Below the pieces are notes generated by a model. It did no database searches. It saw only the letters and a program-made list of their open reading frames with translations, and was not told where the DNA came from. From Crossaster papposus (Eukaryota; Echinodermata; Asteroidea; Velatida; Solasteridae): a stretch of 64,000 nucleotides of DNA. The stretch spans positions 1,302,001 to 1,366,000 of the forward strand of contig JBAIAA010000704.1 in the NCBI GenBank assembly GCA_037893245.1, read 5' to 3'. The position numbers and the translations under genes were made by a program. This document shows positions 34,501-42,690 of this stretch, piece after piece (the stretch's first letter is position 1; every line of letters starts with the position of its first letter).

Positions 34501-37500
34501 TTAGTAGACTATATATAAACATGTCAACTCATTTTTAGTTGAACTTGAAGTAGGGGACAAAGTTTCACATACATGTACAATAATGCACCCTAAACAACCT
34601 ATTACCTAAATGTGCACCGAGTAATTTTGAATCCAAAACATGCCATGACATGACGTGAGGCGACATGACAATTAGCCAACTAAATTAGTTGTACAAATAT
34701 ACTTGCCTCATTTCAAAATTACTGGTATTATAAGAACATCGTTAGACTCACCTGTCAATGAGGAAGACGCTTTAGCTAACTCCTCTTTTTCTTTGGTAGC
34801 TTCAGCTCGACGGACTTTTGAAACATCGGTAAAATATTTGTAACATGCGAAGTGAAATCCGCCGTGAGCGGGCATCGGTACCGCAGCGTAATCCGCATGT
34901 TTACGTATGAATGCGTTGGCAACATCGGCTTGATTTCCCACTAAATCTTTCCAAATGGAAATGAAACTTACATATTTTGCCCATGTTGTAATGGTGCACG
35001 GTTTGATTTCACCGGTTATCCCTGGGTAATGGGCAACACAAACACATTCATGACGTTTTGACGTTTTCTGCGACTGAGAAAAATCATCGTCCGACATGTC
35101 AGACGACGCCATCTTGTTTACGTTCATGCTTGCGGGCGCACTTCATAAGAAAGACGGTGATTAGTCGAGCGACAGCGCCTGGCTTATTTGCATATTTTAT
35201 TGACCAATCGCATCACTGGACTAGCGAGGTGTGGTGTCAAATATAACAGACCCTTTTATTGGTAGATTTTATTTTCATTCGCCCGTTTTTTTCGCGTATA
35301 TTTTTACCAACTTTGTTTAGAAAATACAAAGAAATGCCCCACGCTCTGAATTGGGAAGTAATAAAATATGTTTTAACAGCCTACTAGGATTATTGTAAGG
35401 GCCGGTTTCAGGTAGTGCCAAGGAGGGGGTCGCAAGGTGAGCGTTCCAGACGTCATGCCCCACAGTCTATTTAGACTGTTATTCACTTGTAGTCAGGCTC
35501 GGGTATTTCATAATAATTTGGTAGTTTGGTTTTTAATTTGAGTTTCCAAATGTTGTATATTACCATAAGAGGACAATTTTCTAAGTTCTCATGTGAGAAA
35601 GGATAAGAGAAAATGCACATTCTCTTCCTTGAGAAACATGTCGCCAAATTACAGATACCTAAAATAATATTCATCCCATTAAAATTAACAAAATTAACAT
35701 TTCACACGTGAGAGAATGTCCTACCATCATGGGCAATGTATGAATACTTGTGGTAGGATTTCTTACTTTACCTCCATAAACCATCCACTCTTCCCCCCCC
35801 CCCCCTTCCCCCCTTCAATTTGCTTTATTTCCCCCTTGGCACTCGCAAAATAATTGGCTTTCCTGCCCGAGTGTTGTACTGAACCTTACACCAAAACCAA
35901 AGTCTTACCCTATTCCCTCCTAACCCCCCTCCCCACATGTCCCAACCTCCCCACATGTCGCAACCTCCAATTTCCACAGGTAATGACCATTTCCACTAGA
36001 TGCTAGCATCCTTGGTACTATTAAACCTTGTTAACAGGGTCTGCGTAGTCAGTGATAACAAATGCATCCTTGAACCCTAAAATTAATATTTTGTCTTCTT
36101 CCTTTTTTTATCGAAAGACTCACAGTTAAAAAAATTTGTAAGGCCCTGCTTCACATGTAGTTCCTGATGTTTAGGATGACAATATGGCCATGTTTAAATT
36201 GTTGGCTTTGGCTGTAACTTCGGCCGTTGCTATTCTATTGTCATTGTCCGCTACGAGCAACAGCATACATGTAGCAATGGCCGAAGTCGCAGCCAGAGCC
36301 AGCAAAATCAGACACGGCCTCTCGTTGTATATTTCCCACCTAGACTTCCTTGAGTTGAAGTTGAATCTCGAAGCTTTGGCATCTTTGTCAGTAATTTTTT
36401 CTCATCAATATTCATGTTTCCCCTGTAGGAGGAGACTGCTGGCAGGTGGCCCCTGAAGTGGTACGCTCCAGAGTGCATTATGATCTGTTAACTTAATTCT
36501 CATCAATATTCATGTTTCCCCTGTAGGCGGAGACTGCTGGCAGGTGGCCCCTGAAGTGGTACGCTCCAGAGTGCATCTACAGGTTCAAGTTTAGCAGTAA
36601 AAGTGACGTGTGGAGTTATGGTGTAACGTTGTGGGAGGCACTATCGTATGGCAAGAAACCATATGCAGTAAGTTTCACCTTTGTTAACCAATTCAAGCCG
36701 GAATTATTTCGACATTGACTGGGCATACAAGACTGGTTCAGGCCGGCAACTGTGGGTAGCATACCTTAATATTTCCGGCCTCGCTCTCTACGAGCCGGTC
36801 GCTGACAAAAAAATTTCGGCCAAGCTGATCTATGTATACACGTCCTCTGACGCGAACTGGTTAAAGGGACTCAAACAGTGAAACTAGAAGATGTGTGTCA
36901 TGGGCAGTTTGTGCTGAATGTTTTCTGATAAAACGATTGTCTTTTGTGCAGAACATGAAGGGACAGGAGTTGATGGCGTTCATTGAGAGTGGCTCCAGAC
37001 TAGCCCAGCCTGACAGGTGCCCCCATGAAGCCTACGCACTGATGAGACAGTGCTGGGAGGATGAGTAAGCTTGCCATTGCATTTCTGATCGGAACCGAGT
37101 ACCCGAGTAACTGAGTGACCGAGTACCTGAGTAACTGAGTAACCAAGTAACCGAGTAACTGAGTAACCGAGTACCCGATTAACCGAATACCCGAGTACTT
37201 GAGTAACTGAGTGACCAAGTACTCGAGTAACCGATTACCCGATTAACCAAATACGTGATTAACTGAGGAACTGAGTAACTGAGTAACCGAATACCCGAGT
37301 ACTTGAGTAACAGAGTAACTGAGTAACCGAATACCCGAGTAACCAAATACCCGAGTACTTGAGAAACAGTAACCGAATACCCGAGTTCTTGAGTAACTGA
37401 GTAACCGAGTAACTGAGTACCCGAGTACTCGATCATTGATGTCATGAACCAGTTCCAGATTTTGAAATCGAGTACCCGAAACCAGAGTTGTATTCGAGTC

Positions 37501-38159
37501 CCTGCAAAAACCTTGCACAATCCTTTCAAAAGTTCGGTCACAAGTCCAGTCATAAAGCCAGTCATAAGTAAGTGGTTGAACAATGACAAAGGAATGCTTT
37601 TGTCAAAGCTCATTTGAATAGCTTCTTATTTGAATTGAAACTGGAGGACTTGTGATGGACTTGCAGGGACTTACAGGGACTTGTGATGGACTTGACTACA
37701 TCCCTGCCTGTAACCCACAAACTACACAACTATTTCTCAGACAATGAAAGAGAAAGGTTTTGATTAATTTATTATTGTTATTATGTTATAAATATATTTC
37801 ACGTTTACGGCGCTCGTGAAAATTGCAGTTTACACCTTAGAGCGACAGAGCTCACAGTACACACTTGTATCCTACTGTATTGACTCACCAAGCAACAGTA
37901 ATTTCACGATCTGTAAAAAGTCGTATTGAAATTGACGGATTCACCACTGTTAATGTTTTTTTTTAAATCATTTAGACATAGTTTCAGTTTTGTTAGACGA
38001 TTCAGTGCAGTCTTCACGAGCAACTCTCTAAACTCAACTTTGCTTTTCCTTAATTTTGTTTGCTACAGGGCGAGGGACAGACCGAGTTTTGACGACATTG
38101 TTGAGACCATGACGGGCATCATCCGAGGTCTGCGGGCTGGCACGCTCAGAACCCGCTGA
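19114..38159 (+). CDS. SYK: SYK/ZAP70-family non-receptor tyrosine kinase, complete 14 coding exons
   Basis: A cytoplasmic kinase that docks through tandem SH2 domains on doubly phosphorylated ITAM tails of immune and adhesion receptors and phosphorylates downstream adaptors. Coding exons: 19114-19563, 22303-22448, 23720-23858, 24408-24495, 25396-25496, 26421-26607, 27287-27451, 28222-28331, 28804-28870, 29441-29522, 31631-31820, 36527-36667, 36952-37064 and 38069-38159. All join in phase (2070 nt) for 689 residues, against 635 in human SYK. Order: SH2 (about 25-118), inter-SH2 linker, SH2 (about 174-270), long linker, kinase (about 420-680). No ankyrin repeats, so not the Shark/HTK16 type. 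Vertebrate SYK and ZAP70 arose by later duplication, so this is best called their single-copy counterpart. The C-terminus lacks the tyrosine cluster of vertebrate SYK. Repeat insertions are confined to introns. Confidence 0.95.
19616..19763. mobile_element. TTAACCAG-family element, truncated
   Basis: This partial reverse-oriented copy, 50 bp downstream of SYK exon 1, ends TGCGCGAACTGGTTAA and contains AAAATAATCCCGCCCCTCGG. The other end is missing. Confidence 0.65.
20550..20847. mobile_element. TTAAAGG-family element in SYK intron 1
   Basis: It starts TTAAAGGTAGGATACCCC and ends GTGTATCATACCTTTAA. At about 298 bp it is shorter than the complete 14316 copy because of an internal deletion. Confidence 0.75.
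21373..22302 (+). repeat. Tandem copies of the SYK exon 2 acceptor and exon start
   Basis: The segment TATGACAGAGAGACACTAT plus the following exon-like AAAGCCATAGCC and CGTTCCCAGTTTGAC recurs near 21375, 22105 and 22190 before the true exon 2 boundary at 22303. The unit is about 82 bp (22105 to 22190). The first copy is separated from the rest by the insertion at 21416-22070. The two later copies have CATCAAAAATC or CATCCAAAATC where the true site has CCAG|AAAGCC, so they have no AG at that place; the first copy reads AAGAAAGCC. Confidence 0.75.
21416..22070. mobile_element. Inserted element with CAGGCCT ends and GTTTC target duplication
   Basis: The element begins CAGGCCTTGCGCTAAC and ends GGAGGCCTG, with GTTTC at both flanks (21411-21415 and 22071-22075). 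The interior has repeated GGCTAGCAAA/TTTGCTAGCCC-type motifs. It lies inside a degenerate copy of the exon 2 start. No coding sequence was recognised. Confidence 0.6.
22303..24495 (+). CDS. SYK: SYK exons 2-4: inter-SH2 linker end and C-terminal SH2 domain
   Basis: Exons 22303-22448, 23720-23858 and 24408-24495 encode the C-terminal SH2: [16 protein letters not shown] at about residue 172, GKFLARER with the phosphotyrosine-binding arginine (Arg201), [21 protein letters not shown] and [11 protein letters not shown]. The exon 2/3 junction splits the leucine codon just before the key arginine (CT|G). The acceptor of exon 2 is preceded by tandem copies of its own start (see findings). Confidence 0.95.
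23278..23456. repeat. Dispersed repeat, GTTGAACACATTTCAA family
   Basis: It is flanked by CCCGGTTCATACT and, in reverse, AAACTTTGAACCGGCC, and has a central GTTGAACACATTTCAACT palindrome. Related fragments lie at 225-365 and 18235-18350. It is located in SYK intron 2, upstream of exon 3. Confidence 0.55.
24555..24796. mobile_element. TTAACCAGTTCGCGCC-family element, complete copy
   Basis: This 242-bp element has TTAACCAGTTCGCGTC at one end and GGCGCGAACTGGTTAA at the other; both termini carry TTAA. The conserved interior includes GATTATTTTAACATC, CCGAAGCAGGTTCAGG and CTTGCTCGCTGCTGACAGAC. Copies: 13697-13870 (partial), 19616-19763 (partial), 28397-28668, 36684-36864, 39082-39321, 49499-49740 and 50814-51055. 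There is no open frame of note. The TTAA ends suggest piggyBac/Kolobok-type transposition in trans; this is inference. Confidence 0.85.
25396..27451 (+). CDS. SYK: SYK exons 5-7: interdomain B linker
   Basis: Exons 25396-25496, 26421-26607 and 27287-27451 encode a linker of about 145 residues. Exon 5 is proline/arginine-rich ([12 protein letters not shown], a possible SH3 ligand). Exon 6 is rich in His and Pro ([20 protein letters not shown]). Exon 7 contains tyrosines in acidic context, [10 protein letters not shown] (Tyr392) and MIYGRV (Tyr402), then runs into the start of the glycine-rich loop. In vertebrate SYK two linker tyrosines lie four residues apart in an acidic motif; that exact pair is not present. 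The acceptor of exon 5 (TAG at 25393-25395) was chosen for phase; a nearby alternative AG at 25391-25392 shifts the boundary by one codon. Confidence 0.88.
25780..25895. repeat. Repeat fragment rich in TACTACAGAATACT-type motifs
   Basis: Contains TTGTAGTTGCCAATA, TACTAAGTACTATTCTGTAG and TAGTTCTTTAGCCCAAAGTA. The reverse complement of this block occurs in a longer copy at about 30970-31385, and a partial copy near 43300-43400. Confidence 0.55.
26810..27025. repeat. CAAGTCC-type dispersed repeat, copy 2
   Basis: Shares GAGTTGTATTCGAGTCCCTG, CAATGACAAAAGAATGCTTT and GACTTGTGATGGACTTGCAG with 37488-37705 and, in more diverged form, with 795-1020. It is located in SYK intron 6. Confidence 0.6.
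27815..28221 (+). repeat. Tandem duplication of the SYK exon 8 acceptor region
   Basis: About 160-185 bp ending in ATAAATGATACATTCTTT is present twice, at 27820-27975 and 28035-28217. Both contain CGTTCCTACCACATTTTCCT-like and GGGTTTGGGTTTAAGTTATC blocks. The second copy continues into CGCAG and exon 8 (28222); the first continues into TGAAAAGC and has no acceptor. AATAAGAAAAAATAAGTTCT also recurs at 27563 and 28012. Confidence 0.75.
28222..38159 (+). CDS. SYK: SYK exons 8-14: tyrosine kinase domain
   Basis: Exons 8-14 carry a complete kinase domain. They show GKGNFGSV (glycine loop, residues 426-433 with the exon 7 end), VAIK (Lys450), KEAEIM (helix C Glu468), a [11 protein letters not shown] hinge with Leu where SYK has a Met gatekeeper, HRDLAARN (540-547), DFG (560-562), paired activation-loop tyrosines QYYV (573-574), KWYAPE and SDVWSYGV. 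All catalytic residues are present, so the kinase should be active. An intron falls directly after the paired tyrosines. The stop is TGA 38157-38159 after TLRTR. Confidence 0.95.
28397..28668. mobile_element. TTAACCAG-family element with internal 33-bp duplication
   Basis: It runs from TAACCAGTTCGCGCCGGATG to GGCGCAAACTGGTTAA, opposite in orientation to the 24555 copy. A GGAAATGTCTGTCAGCAGCG segment is repeated in tandem near 28487 and 28518. It lies in intron 8, only about 65 bp from SYK exon 8. Confidence 0.8.
28934..29292. mobile_element. TTAAAGG-family element inserted in a GGGGCC-family remnant
   Basis: The ends are TTAAAAGGTAGGATACACC and GGTGTATCCTACCTATAA. Flanking 28890-28933 and 29293-29375 carry GGGGCC-family pieces (AGCACAAAAATGCTGTGAAA; GTTAAGCAGCACCGTGGCAT), so the insertion split an older element. 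Confidence 0.65.
29571..30797. mobile_element. Older inverted-repeat element (AAGCCCTGTTCGCACTGGA ends), split by insertion
   Basis: The left end TTAAAGCCCTGTTCGCACTG and right end TCCAGTGCGAACACGGCTTTA are inverted repeats. Interior AACCGAGCC/GGCTCGGTTA motifs recur in both orientations. A second element (29844-30576) sits inside it. Confidence 0.65.
29844..30576. mobile_element. hAT-like non-autonomous element with perfect 8-bp target duplication
   Basis: The 733-bp element begins CAGGGGGG and ends CCCCCCCCTG, with GAACAGAC at 29836-29843 and again at 30577-30584. The inverted repeats extend through GGCGGAGGGGGGGCCC and its complement. An 8-bp duplication plus CAGGG ends is characteristic of hAT elements. 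A second copy, in the opposite orientation and truncated, is at 57791-58383. Open frames of 66-99 codons occur on one strand, but no transposase signature was recognised. Confidence 0.8.
30970..31385. repeat. Repeat rich in TACTACAGAATACTACT motifs
   Basis: It starts near CTTTGGGCTAAAGAACTG and ends in TAGTAAAAAGTAGCATTAGG. It contains inverted ACTACTAGTAGT-type palindromes and matches 25780-25895 in the opposite orientation. Confidence 0.5.
32026..32269. mobile_element. GGGGCCAATTTCA-family element (copy 3)
   Basis: The ends are GGGGCCTATTTCATAGAGCT and GCTATGAAATTGGCCCC. It is highly similar to 4495-4737 in reverse orientation. It is located in SYK intron 11. Confidence 0.8.
32727..35127 (-). 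CDS. Two-exon gene with duplicated H-x2-C-Y zinc-binding-like modules, nested antisense in SYK intron 11
   Basis: Exon 1 is 34752-35127 and exon 2 is 32727-33517. The donor ACAG|GTGAGT and acceptor TTTCAG|AT join in phase to give 388 residues from ATG 35127-35125 to TAA 32729-32727. Exon 1 carries ECVCVAHYP, a [14 protein letters not shown] segment and [10 protein letters not shown]. Exon 2 has a Ser/Thr-rich start, then CIICGK (C173, C176), a Cys near 197 and HRSCYRSFT (H234, C237), a basic helical stretch, and an acidic Asp/Ser/Thr end. The two H-x2-C-Y-x2-F motifs look like a repeated metal-binding module. Similar C-x2-C...H-x2-C-Y proteins are, to my memory, multicopy in marine invertebrate genomes and often lie with mobile elements; I cannot name the family. 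Whether the end is genuine or truncated is unclear. The frame is intact. Confidence 0.7.
33600..34707. other. Sequence between the nested gene's exons
   Basis: AT-rich. 34350-34465 contains four to five short repeats of TACGAGTTTGCAAA-like units. No additional exon was recognised. Confidence 0.4.
35130..36180. other. SYK intron 11 spacer
   Basis: Upstream of the nested gene. 35790-35835 is C-rich simple sequence. I see no promoter motif that can be assigned and no exon. Confidence 0.3.
36181..36321. repeat. Imperfect palindrome with GGCC ends
   Basis: GGCCATGTTTAAATTGTTGG...AACTTCGGCCGTTGCTA is mirrored by TAGCAATGGCCGAAGTCGC...CAGACACGGCC, forming a roughly 140-bp hairpin. It gives a spurious 90-codon open frame. 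It lies just upstream of the duplicated exon 12 acceptor. Confidence 0.6.
36386..36480 (+). repeat. SYK: Partial duplicate of SYK exon 12 with its own acceptor
   Basis: CTCATCAATATTCATGTTTC, CCCTGTAG and then 54 bases nearly identical to the start of exon 12 are repeated 97-98 bp upstream of the true exon 12 (36527). The duplicated exon start codes [17 protein letters not shown], against [17 protein letters not shown] in the true exon, then MIC and a stop. No donor site follows directly. This is a truncated exon copy with an intact acceptor. Confidence 0.85.
36684..36864. mobile_element. TTAACCAG-family element, diverged
   Basis: It runs from TTAACCAATTCAAGCCGG to GACGCGAACTGGTTAA, 16 bp after SYK exon 12. 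It is shorter than the 242-bp form. Confidence 0.7.
37090..37435. repeat. 8-bp minisatellite (ACCGAGTA / ACTGAGTA units)
   Basis: About 40 units of NCYGAGTA with frequent C/T and base variants, starting 25 bp after SYK exon 13. It creates long minus-strand open frames made of [12 protein letters not shown] repeats that are not genes. Confidence 0.85.
37488..37705. repeat. CAAGTCC-type dispersed repeat, copy 3
   Basis: GAGTTGTATTCGAGTCCCTG to GACTTGTGATGGACTTG, matching 26810-27025. It adjoins the 8-bp minisatellite. Confidence 0.6.
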
Positions 38160-38407
38160 TTGGGTGACTGGCAAACGAGTCTAATATGATGTTGCTATTG
38201 GATATGTTATGGCCGCCAACTACTCTACAATTGCCATTGTTTTGTTGACTCTAACTCGACGAAGATTGTACAAAATAATCTATGCCTTCACTTGCAGATT
38301 TGTTTTTACAAAAAAGCAGACTGGGCAATTTGTGTGTGCTTTTGCCACATCTTTTTTGGTGTACATTATTATGTGTAATTCTCTTATTCTGTTCTTTTTA
38401 TTTGACA

Positions 38408-38706
38408 TTGGGGGAGTCGGGTTGGTGTAGCGGTTCTTTCCTCGCCTTCCACCACTATGACCCGGGTTCGAATCCGGCCTGGGCCAATATGTGGATTGGG
38501 TTTTCAGTCCCTGCCTGACTCCGTGGGTTTTTCCCCAGGATATTCTTCTGGGGTTTTCCTCCCACCTCTAAAAAAACTGTAACTTCTTCACATTAATTGT
38601 TGAATGAAATAAAAAATTGTTGAATGAAATTTGTTCCCGCCGTGAATATGGCCATTGATGCTGGTACGGCGTTAAACCCTAAAAACTCACTATTTAAAAA
38701 AAAAAA
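38408..38706 (+). repeat. tRNA-derived SINE, near full length
   Basis: The head contains a promoter A-box-like GGTGTAGCGGT and a perfect B-box GGTTCGAATCC. It is followed by a body with GCCTGGGCCAATATGTGGAT, CCCCAGGATATTCTTCTGGG and a tail with GGTACGGCGTTAAACCCTAA and poly-A. Shorter copies are at 43570-43715 and 50230-50322. It lies 250 bp after the SYK stop, so probably in the 3' UTR. Confidence 0.8.
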
Positions 38707-39081
38707 AACTATTTGACATTGCAATATATTTCCGCTTTTTTTTAATTTTTTTTTACAAAAATCAATTATTACAAATGTGTCACTTGTTAATTCATTATGT
38801 ATCTATAATTAATTACCCTAGTTGCAATAAGTGTACACATTTTTATAACTGATATCGTATAATGTTTTAATTTTGTATCAATGTTTTTTATTTCGTTGTC
38901 TTTTTAACAAGATGTTGGCTTCCACATACAGTGTTTAACCAAAGATAGTTTTGTGTTCTGGCAACTTTGACACACATTTGAGAAAGTGCCCAATATTGTT
39001 GTTATTTTGAAGGCAGGTAAAAAGTCAAAATCGTGTCAAATTAAATTAAAATGTGGATGGAAAGGTTTTGGGTTACGATGT

Positions 39082-39321
39082 TTAACCAGTTTGCGCTGGG
39101 ATTATTTTAACATCGAGCGGAGGCGCGGGATTATTTCTAACAAAACTCGATCCGAGGCGGGTTCAGGCCAATGGTACCGGGAAGCACACCCAGGGCATTT
39201 CTGGCCTTTCTCGCTGCTGACAAACATTTCCGGCCTTGCTTTTGACGTGTTTATGCGTCATTTGTTTTGAATCTGGGGAAAACTTTGCATGTATATACAT
39301 CCTCCGATGCGAACTGGTTAA
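39082..39321. mobile_element. TTAACCAG-family element
   Basis: A complete 240-bp copy, from TTAACCAGTTTGCGCTGG to ATGCGAACTGGTTAA, in the same orientation as 24555. Confidence 0.8.
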
Positions 39322-39414
39322 CAAACAGATTACCCAGAGGATAACGTGCATGGTTAGTTTTTTGTGTGCATTCTAGACATTTTGTGGTAACAAAAAAACC
39401 TTAGGCCTTAGGGT

Positions 39415-39731
39415 TTAAAGGAAGGATACACCAGTGGTAATTGCTTAATTTATCAGGAAAGGGTGGATTTGGGGGGTTATATTTTATAGTAAATATCGTT
39501 CAACTGACCTGTCCGAAGTTTTACAATCATGGATGTTTTCAACCGGCGTCGGGCAGTGGTTCTTATGGTTTTTTTTTACAAGATCGCCATCTGGAAATCA
39601 TGAATTCTTCTTTTTTTTATTAAATTTTTCAGGAAAATTACAGGATATCTAGCGCAATCATTTTGCTGGATATTTTGTAAGATATTTCCTAATAATTGTC
39701 GATATCTGCAAATGGTGTATCCTAACTTTTA
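39415..39731. mobile_element. TTAAAGG-family element
   Basis: It begins TTAAAGGAAGGATACACC and ends GGTGTATCCTAAC. There are internal deletions relative to the 14316 copy. Confidence 0.7.
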
Positions 39732-40570
39732 GTGGTGTTGCTTCGAGTGTAAACTACTAAGTGTATGTGCTAAACTGTGGTCATCCAAAAAGCTAACCAT
39801 AATTTGAAAGGCACTCCCAGTTTAGCCTGTAATCACTGAATGAAATGTTAAATATATTACGTACCTTGTACATTGTAAAAAATATACCACAAAAAAAACC
39901 GATGCCATAACAAATTGACAATTGTTTGTTTTTTGGGGGGGTGAAAAAAATAACGCCTCGCCCGTTAACCAAATCAAAAATCTTGATCTTCCATTGTTTT
40001 TGTGTAAATATGGCCTTTACAATCTAAATAAAAAATCAGTGTAATTTTTAAGAGACAATAAAAACATCTTAAAGACATTGACTTTTTAATGTAAAATAAG
40101 ACAGCGATAAGGGTGAGTGTGTAAACTAAAATAAATTAATATATCTCTTTGAAAGCTAATGGCAGACTTTCTATCTATCTGCAGCTTAAATTCAGCTGAG
40201 TTGGCTTAATAGATGCGTTACTAGTCAGTATATGGTTTTGTTTCGTTTAATTAATGGCTCATTTGGGCTTTTTAATCTGCAGTGTTTCATGCAAATTTTC
40301 ACTCGTAATGTGATTTTAAATGTCTTTTTTTGTTGTTACATTTTATTTTGTCGTTGTTAATGTGGTTATTAGACAAGTGTCTTTGTACTGTGCCAATTGT
40401 GAAAACAAGAAAAGCATTTGTTCAATATTGCGTTTTGTTCTTCACCGACGTATTTTTTATAAACACTGTATACTTGATGTTTGTCTTAATTTGAAGAATG
40501 AAAAATCAGTTTGAGATCAGTGCCTTTATGGTTCTGACAATCATTTTTGTTTAATAAAAATTAAACAGTT

Positions 40571-41917
40571 GAAAGATTTTTTGGAACGAACTTTGAATAA
40601 TGCTCATGCCTGCATGAGTATTACAGGCATGAGCTCTCGCAGCTTAGTTTGTCGATGTATTTGTTCAAGGATGGTAACTTATTGTTCCAAGTCATCGTTA
40701 GCTTTACCCTTTAATTAGGGAATTCTGTAAGCGTTGCATACTGCAGGCTCTTGCAAAAACATAAATTACATTTCTACAAGTTAGACTCGAACCCCTAACC
40801 ACCTCCTTACTAGTGCAAACTGAACCTATAATTGATGTCTTTAATAGTTAGTGTCCACCAAACCATTGTATTTTCTGTACAAAAGTAAAGATGTACCCAA
40901 CAAAATGGCTGCAAGCTATTATTAAAAAAAATATTTTATATCAAAAGTTCTTGACTGATTTCTTTTAGTTTGTTTGAGAACAAAAATCCCCCCCCCCCCT
41001 ATTTTTGTTTACATACATGTATGTATTTGTTTAAATTAAAAAAAAAATTAATGATTTTGAAAACCGATACTATATGAACAAAATGCATGTACTAACAACA
41101 TAAAACATTTTGGAATCATGAAAATAAACAATTTTATTTACTGATCATATAATTTTCGAACACTATTGAGTATATTTGCCTACTATTATGTATTGTTTAA
41201 TTTCATTTTTTAATTTATTTAAATGGTAGTGACATTAATATTTTTGACTGGCCTCAGTACAATATATATAACTCTGATGTATTTCTTTAAATTTAATCAC
41301 ATGTAAAATGTAATCACACAATTAGGGTTTTACATAAATAAAACAGGAATCTGAAAACAAACTACACATGTAGGGTGTTTTAAACAATTGGTAAAGAAAT
41401 CTACCCCAAAATGACAAAATAAACCCAAAGTTAAAATTGCCTTCGTTCGAAGTGTTTGAAATGAGCAAGACCTCTATGTTTCTTTTTAAAATGGTCTAAA
41501 AAGGAAAAGAAAATAAAGGAAAGAAATGGAAACGACAAATGGCAAAATGTCAATAGTTTGGTTAAAACTTCAAAGCAGAGTTAACATTGTATAACCACAA
41601 ACCCTGAATAATGTGTTTAACTGTCCAAATTCCTGGCAAAGCATCAATAAGTTATGCAGAAACGTAAAAACCAAAGCAAAACCTTTCTCCGATAATAAGG
41701 ATAAATGACAATAAATTCCAAAAGTAAAGGAAAATCTTCCAAACACAACAAAATAAAATAAAAATGCAGCAGTAACAATGATCATTGATCACTGAACCAT
41801 AAACACAACAAAAGACTGAAATCTTTAAAAGGCTGTAAATTAATATTGAGGCAATTTTAAAAGTTTTTTTGCAAACATGCCTTTCCATGATTGCACGGTG
41901 ATCAACATTAAACTACT
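40571..41917. other. AT-rich convergent intergenic region
   Basis: Between the 3' ends of SYK and SLC38A9. There are no exons. A C-run near 40988 and simple A/T sequence are present. Minus-strand open frames at 41570-41888 are hydrophobic by AT bias and unsupported. Confidence 0.35.
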
Positions 41918-42163
41918 GGGGCCAATTTCATAAAACATGTAAGCACGTACAAAATTTGCTTAGCATGAAAATTCTTCCTTGTAAAAAACAGGGTTACAAA
42001 CCAAAATTTCAGTTGATGTTTATTGTTTGTGACTGGTATTCAGCTCTTTTTTGCTTTGAATGAAAAGCACGAGGAGTTTGGGCCGATAACCTGTTTTTAC
42101 TGACCAAGACTTTTTTGTGCTAAGCACATTTTTGTGCTTAAATGTTTTATGAAATTTGCCCCT
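41918..42163. mobile_element. GGGGCCAATTTCA-family element (copy 4)
   Basis: The ends are GGGGCCAATTTCATAAAACA and TTATGAAATTTGCCCC. It has the same long-arm hairpin design as the other copies. Confidence 0.75.
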
Positions 42164-42690
42164 GGTCACACACGGTTCCCTTCTTTGTTAAAATGCCTTT
42201 GCATTTTTATATAAACCCGAGACTGTTCCAAACCTTAATTTGTTTTAATACAAACTGCCAACACGGCAGTTAATTTGGCTTCTGCAGTTTATACTGCAGT
42301 GATACATGATATGTATAAACCTCGTGCGATATTATGACTACTGGTTTGAAGTTTTCATACATTGTTTGCGTGCCAGATAAACTCAAGTACTCAGCAAATT
42401 CTTGCTTGGAATAGTGGGATCGTTCTAAGGCAACAAAATGACCCCTTTGTGGCGATGTACCTACACCAGGTGGCATCTGGTGTTCTTTTGGGTGCGTTCA
42501 AGCATGCACTTTATTCGGCGGTGCGCTTTATCTGTTGACGTTTGAAATTTTTTTGGGTGATTTTGGGGACCTGCGCCTTAACCGCCGGTAACCCTGAAAA
42601 ATTCATTCGTAATCAATCCAATACCGGGACCTTAATAACTGTTGTCCAACATCTGTGGGTATGACCTCCTATCCAGACTGTTCCAGTCGA

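Larger units (their letters stand above)
38160..40570 (+). other. SYK downstream region / possible 3' UTR
   Basis: Contains the SINE, a TTAACCAG element (39082-39321) and a TTAAAGG element (39415-39731). AATAAA-like poly-A signals occur at several places, including TTTAATAAAAATTAAA near 40550. The actual 3' end cannot be fixed. Confidence 0.3.

Noticed and set aside
36184..36456. 90-codon frame with a signal-peptide-like hydrophobic start
   Set aside because: Derived from a palindromic repeat running into the duplicated exon 12 start.
37000..37613. Minus-strand open frames with GYSVTQLL repeats
   Set aside because: Translation of an 8-bp minisatellite in a SYK intron.
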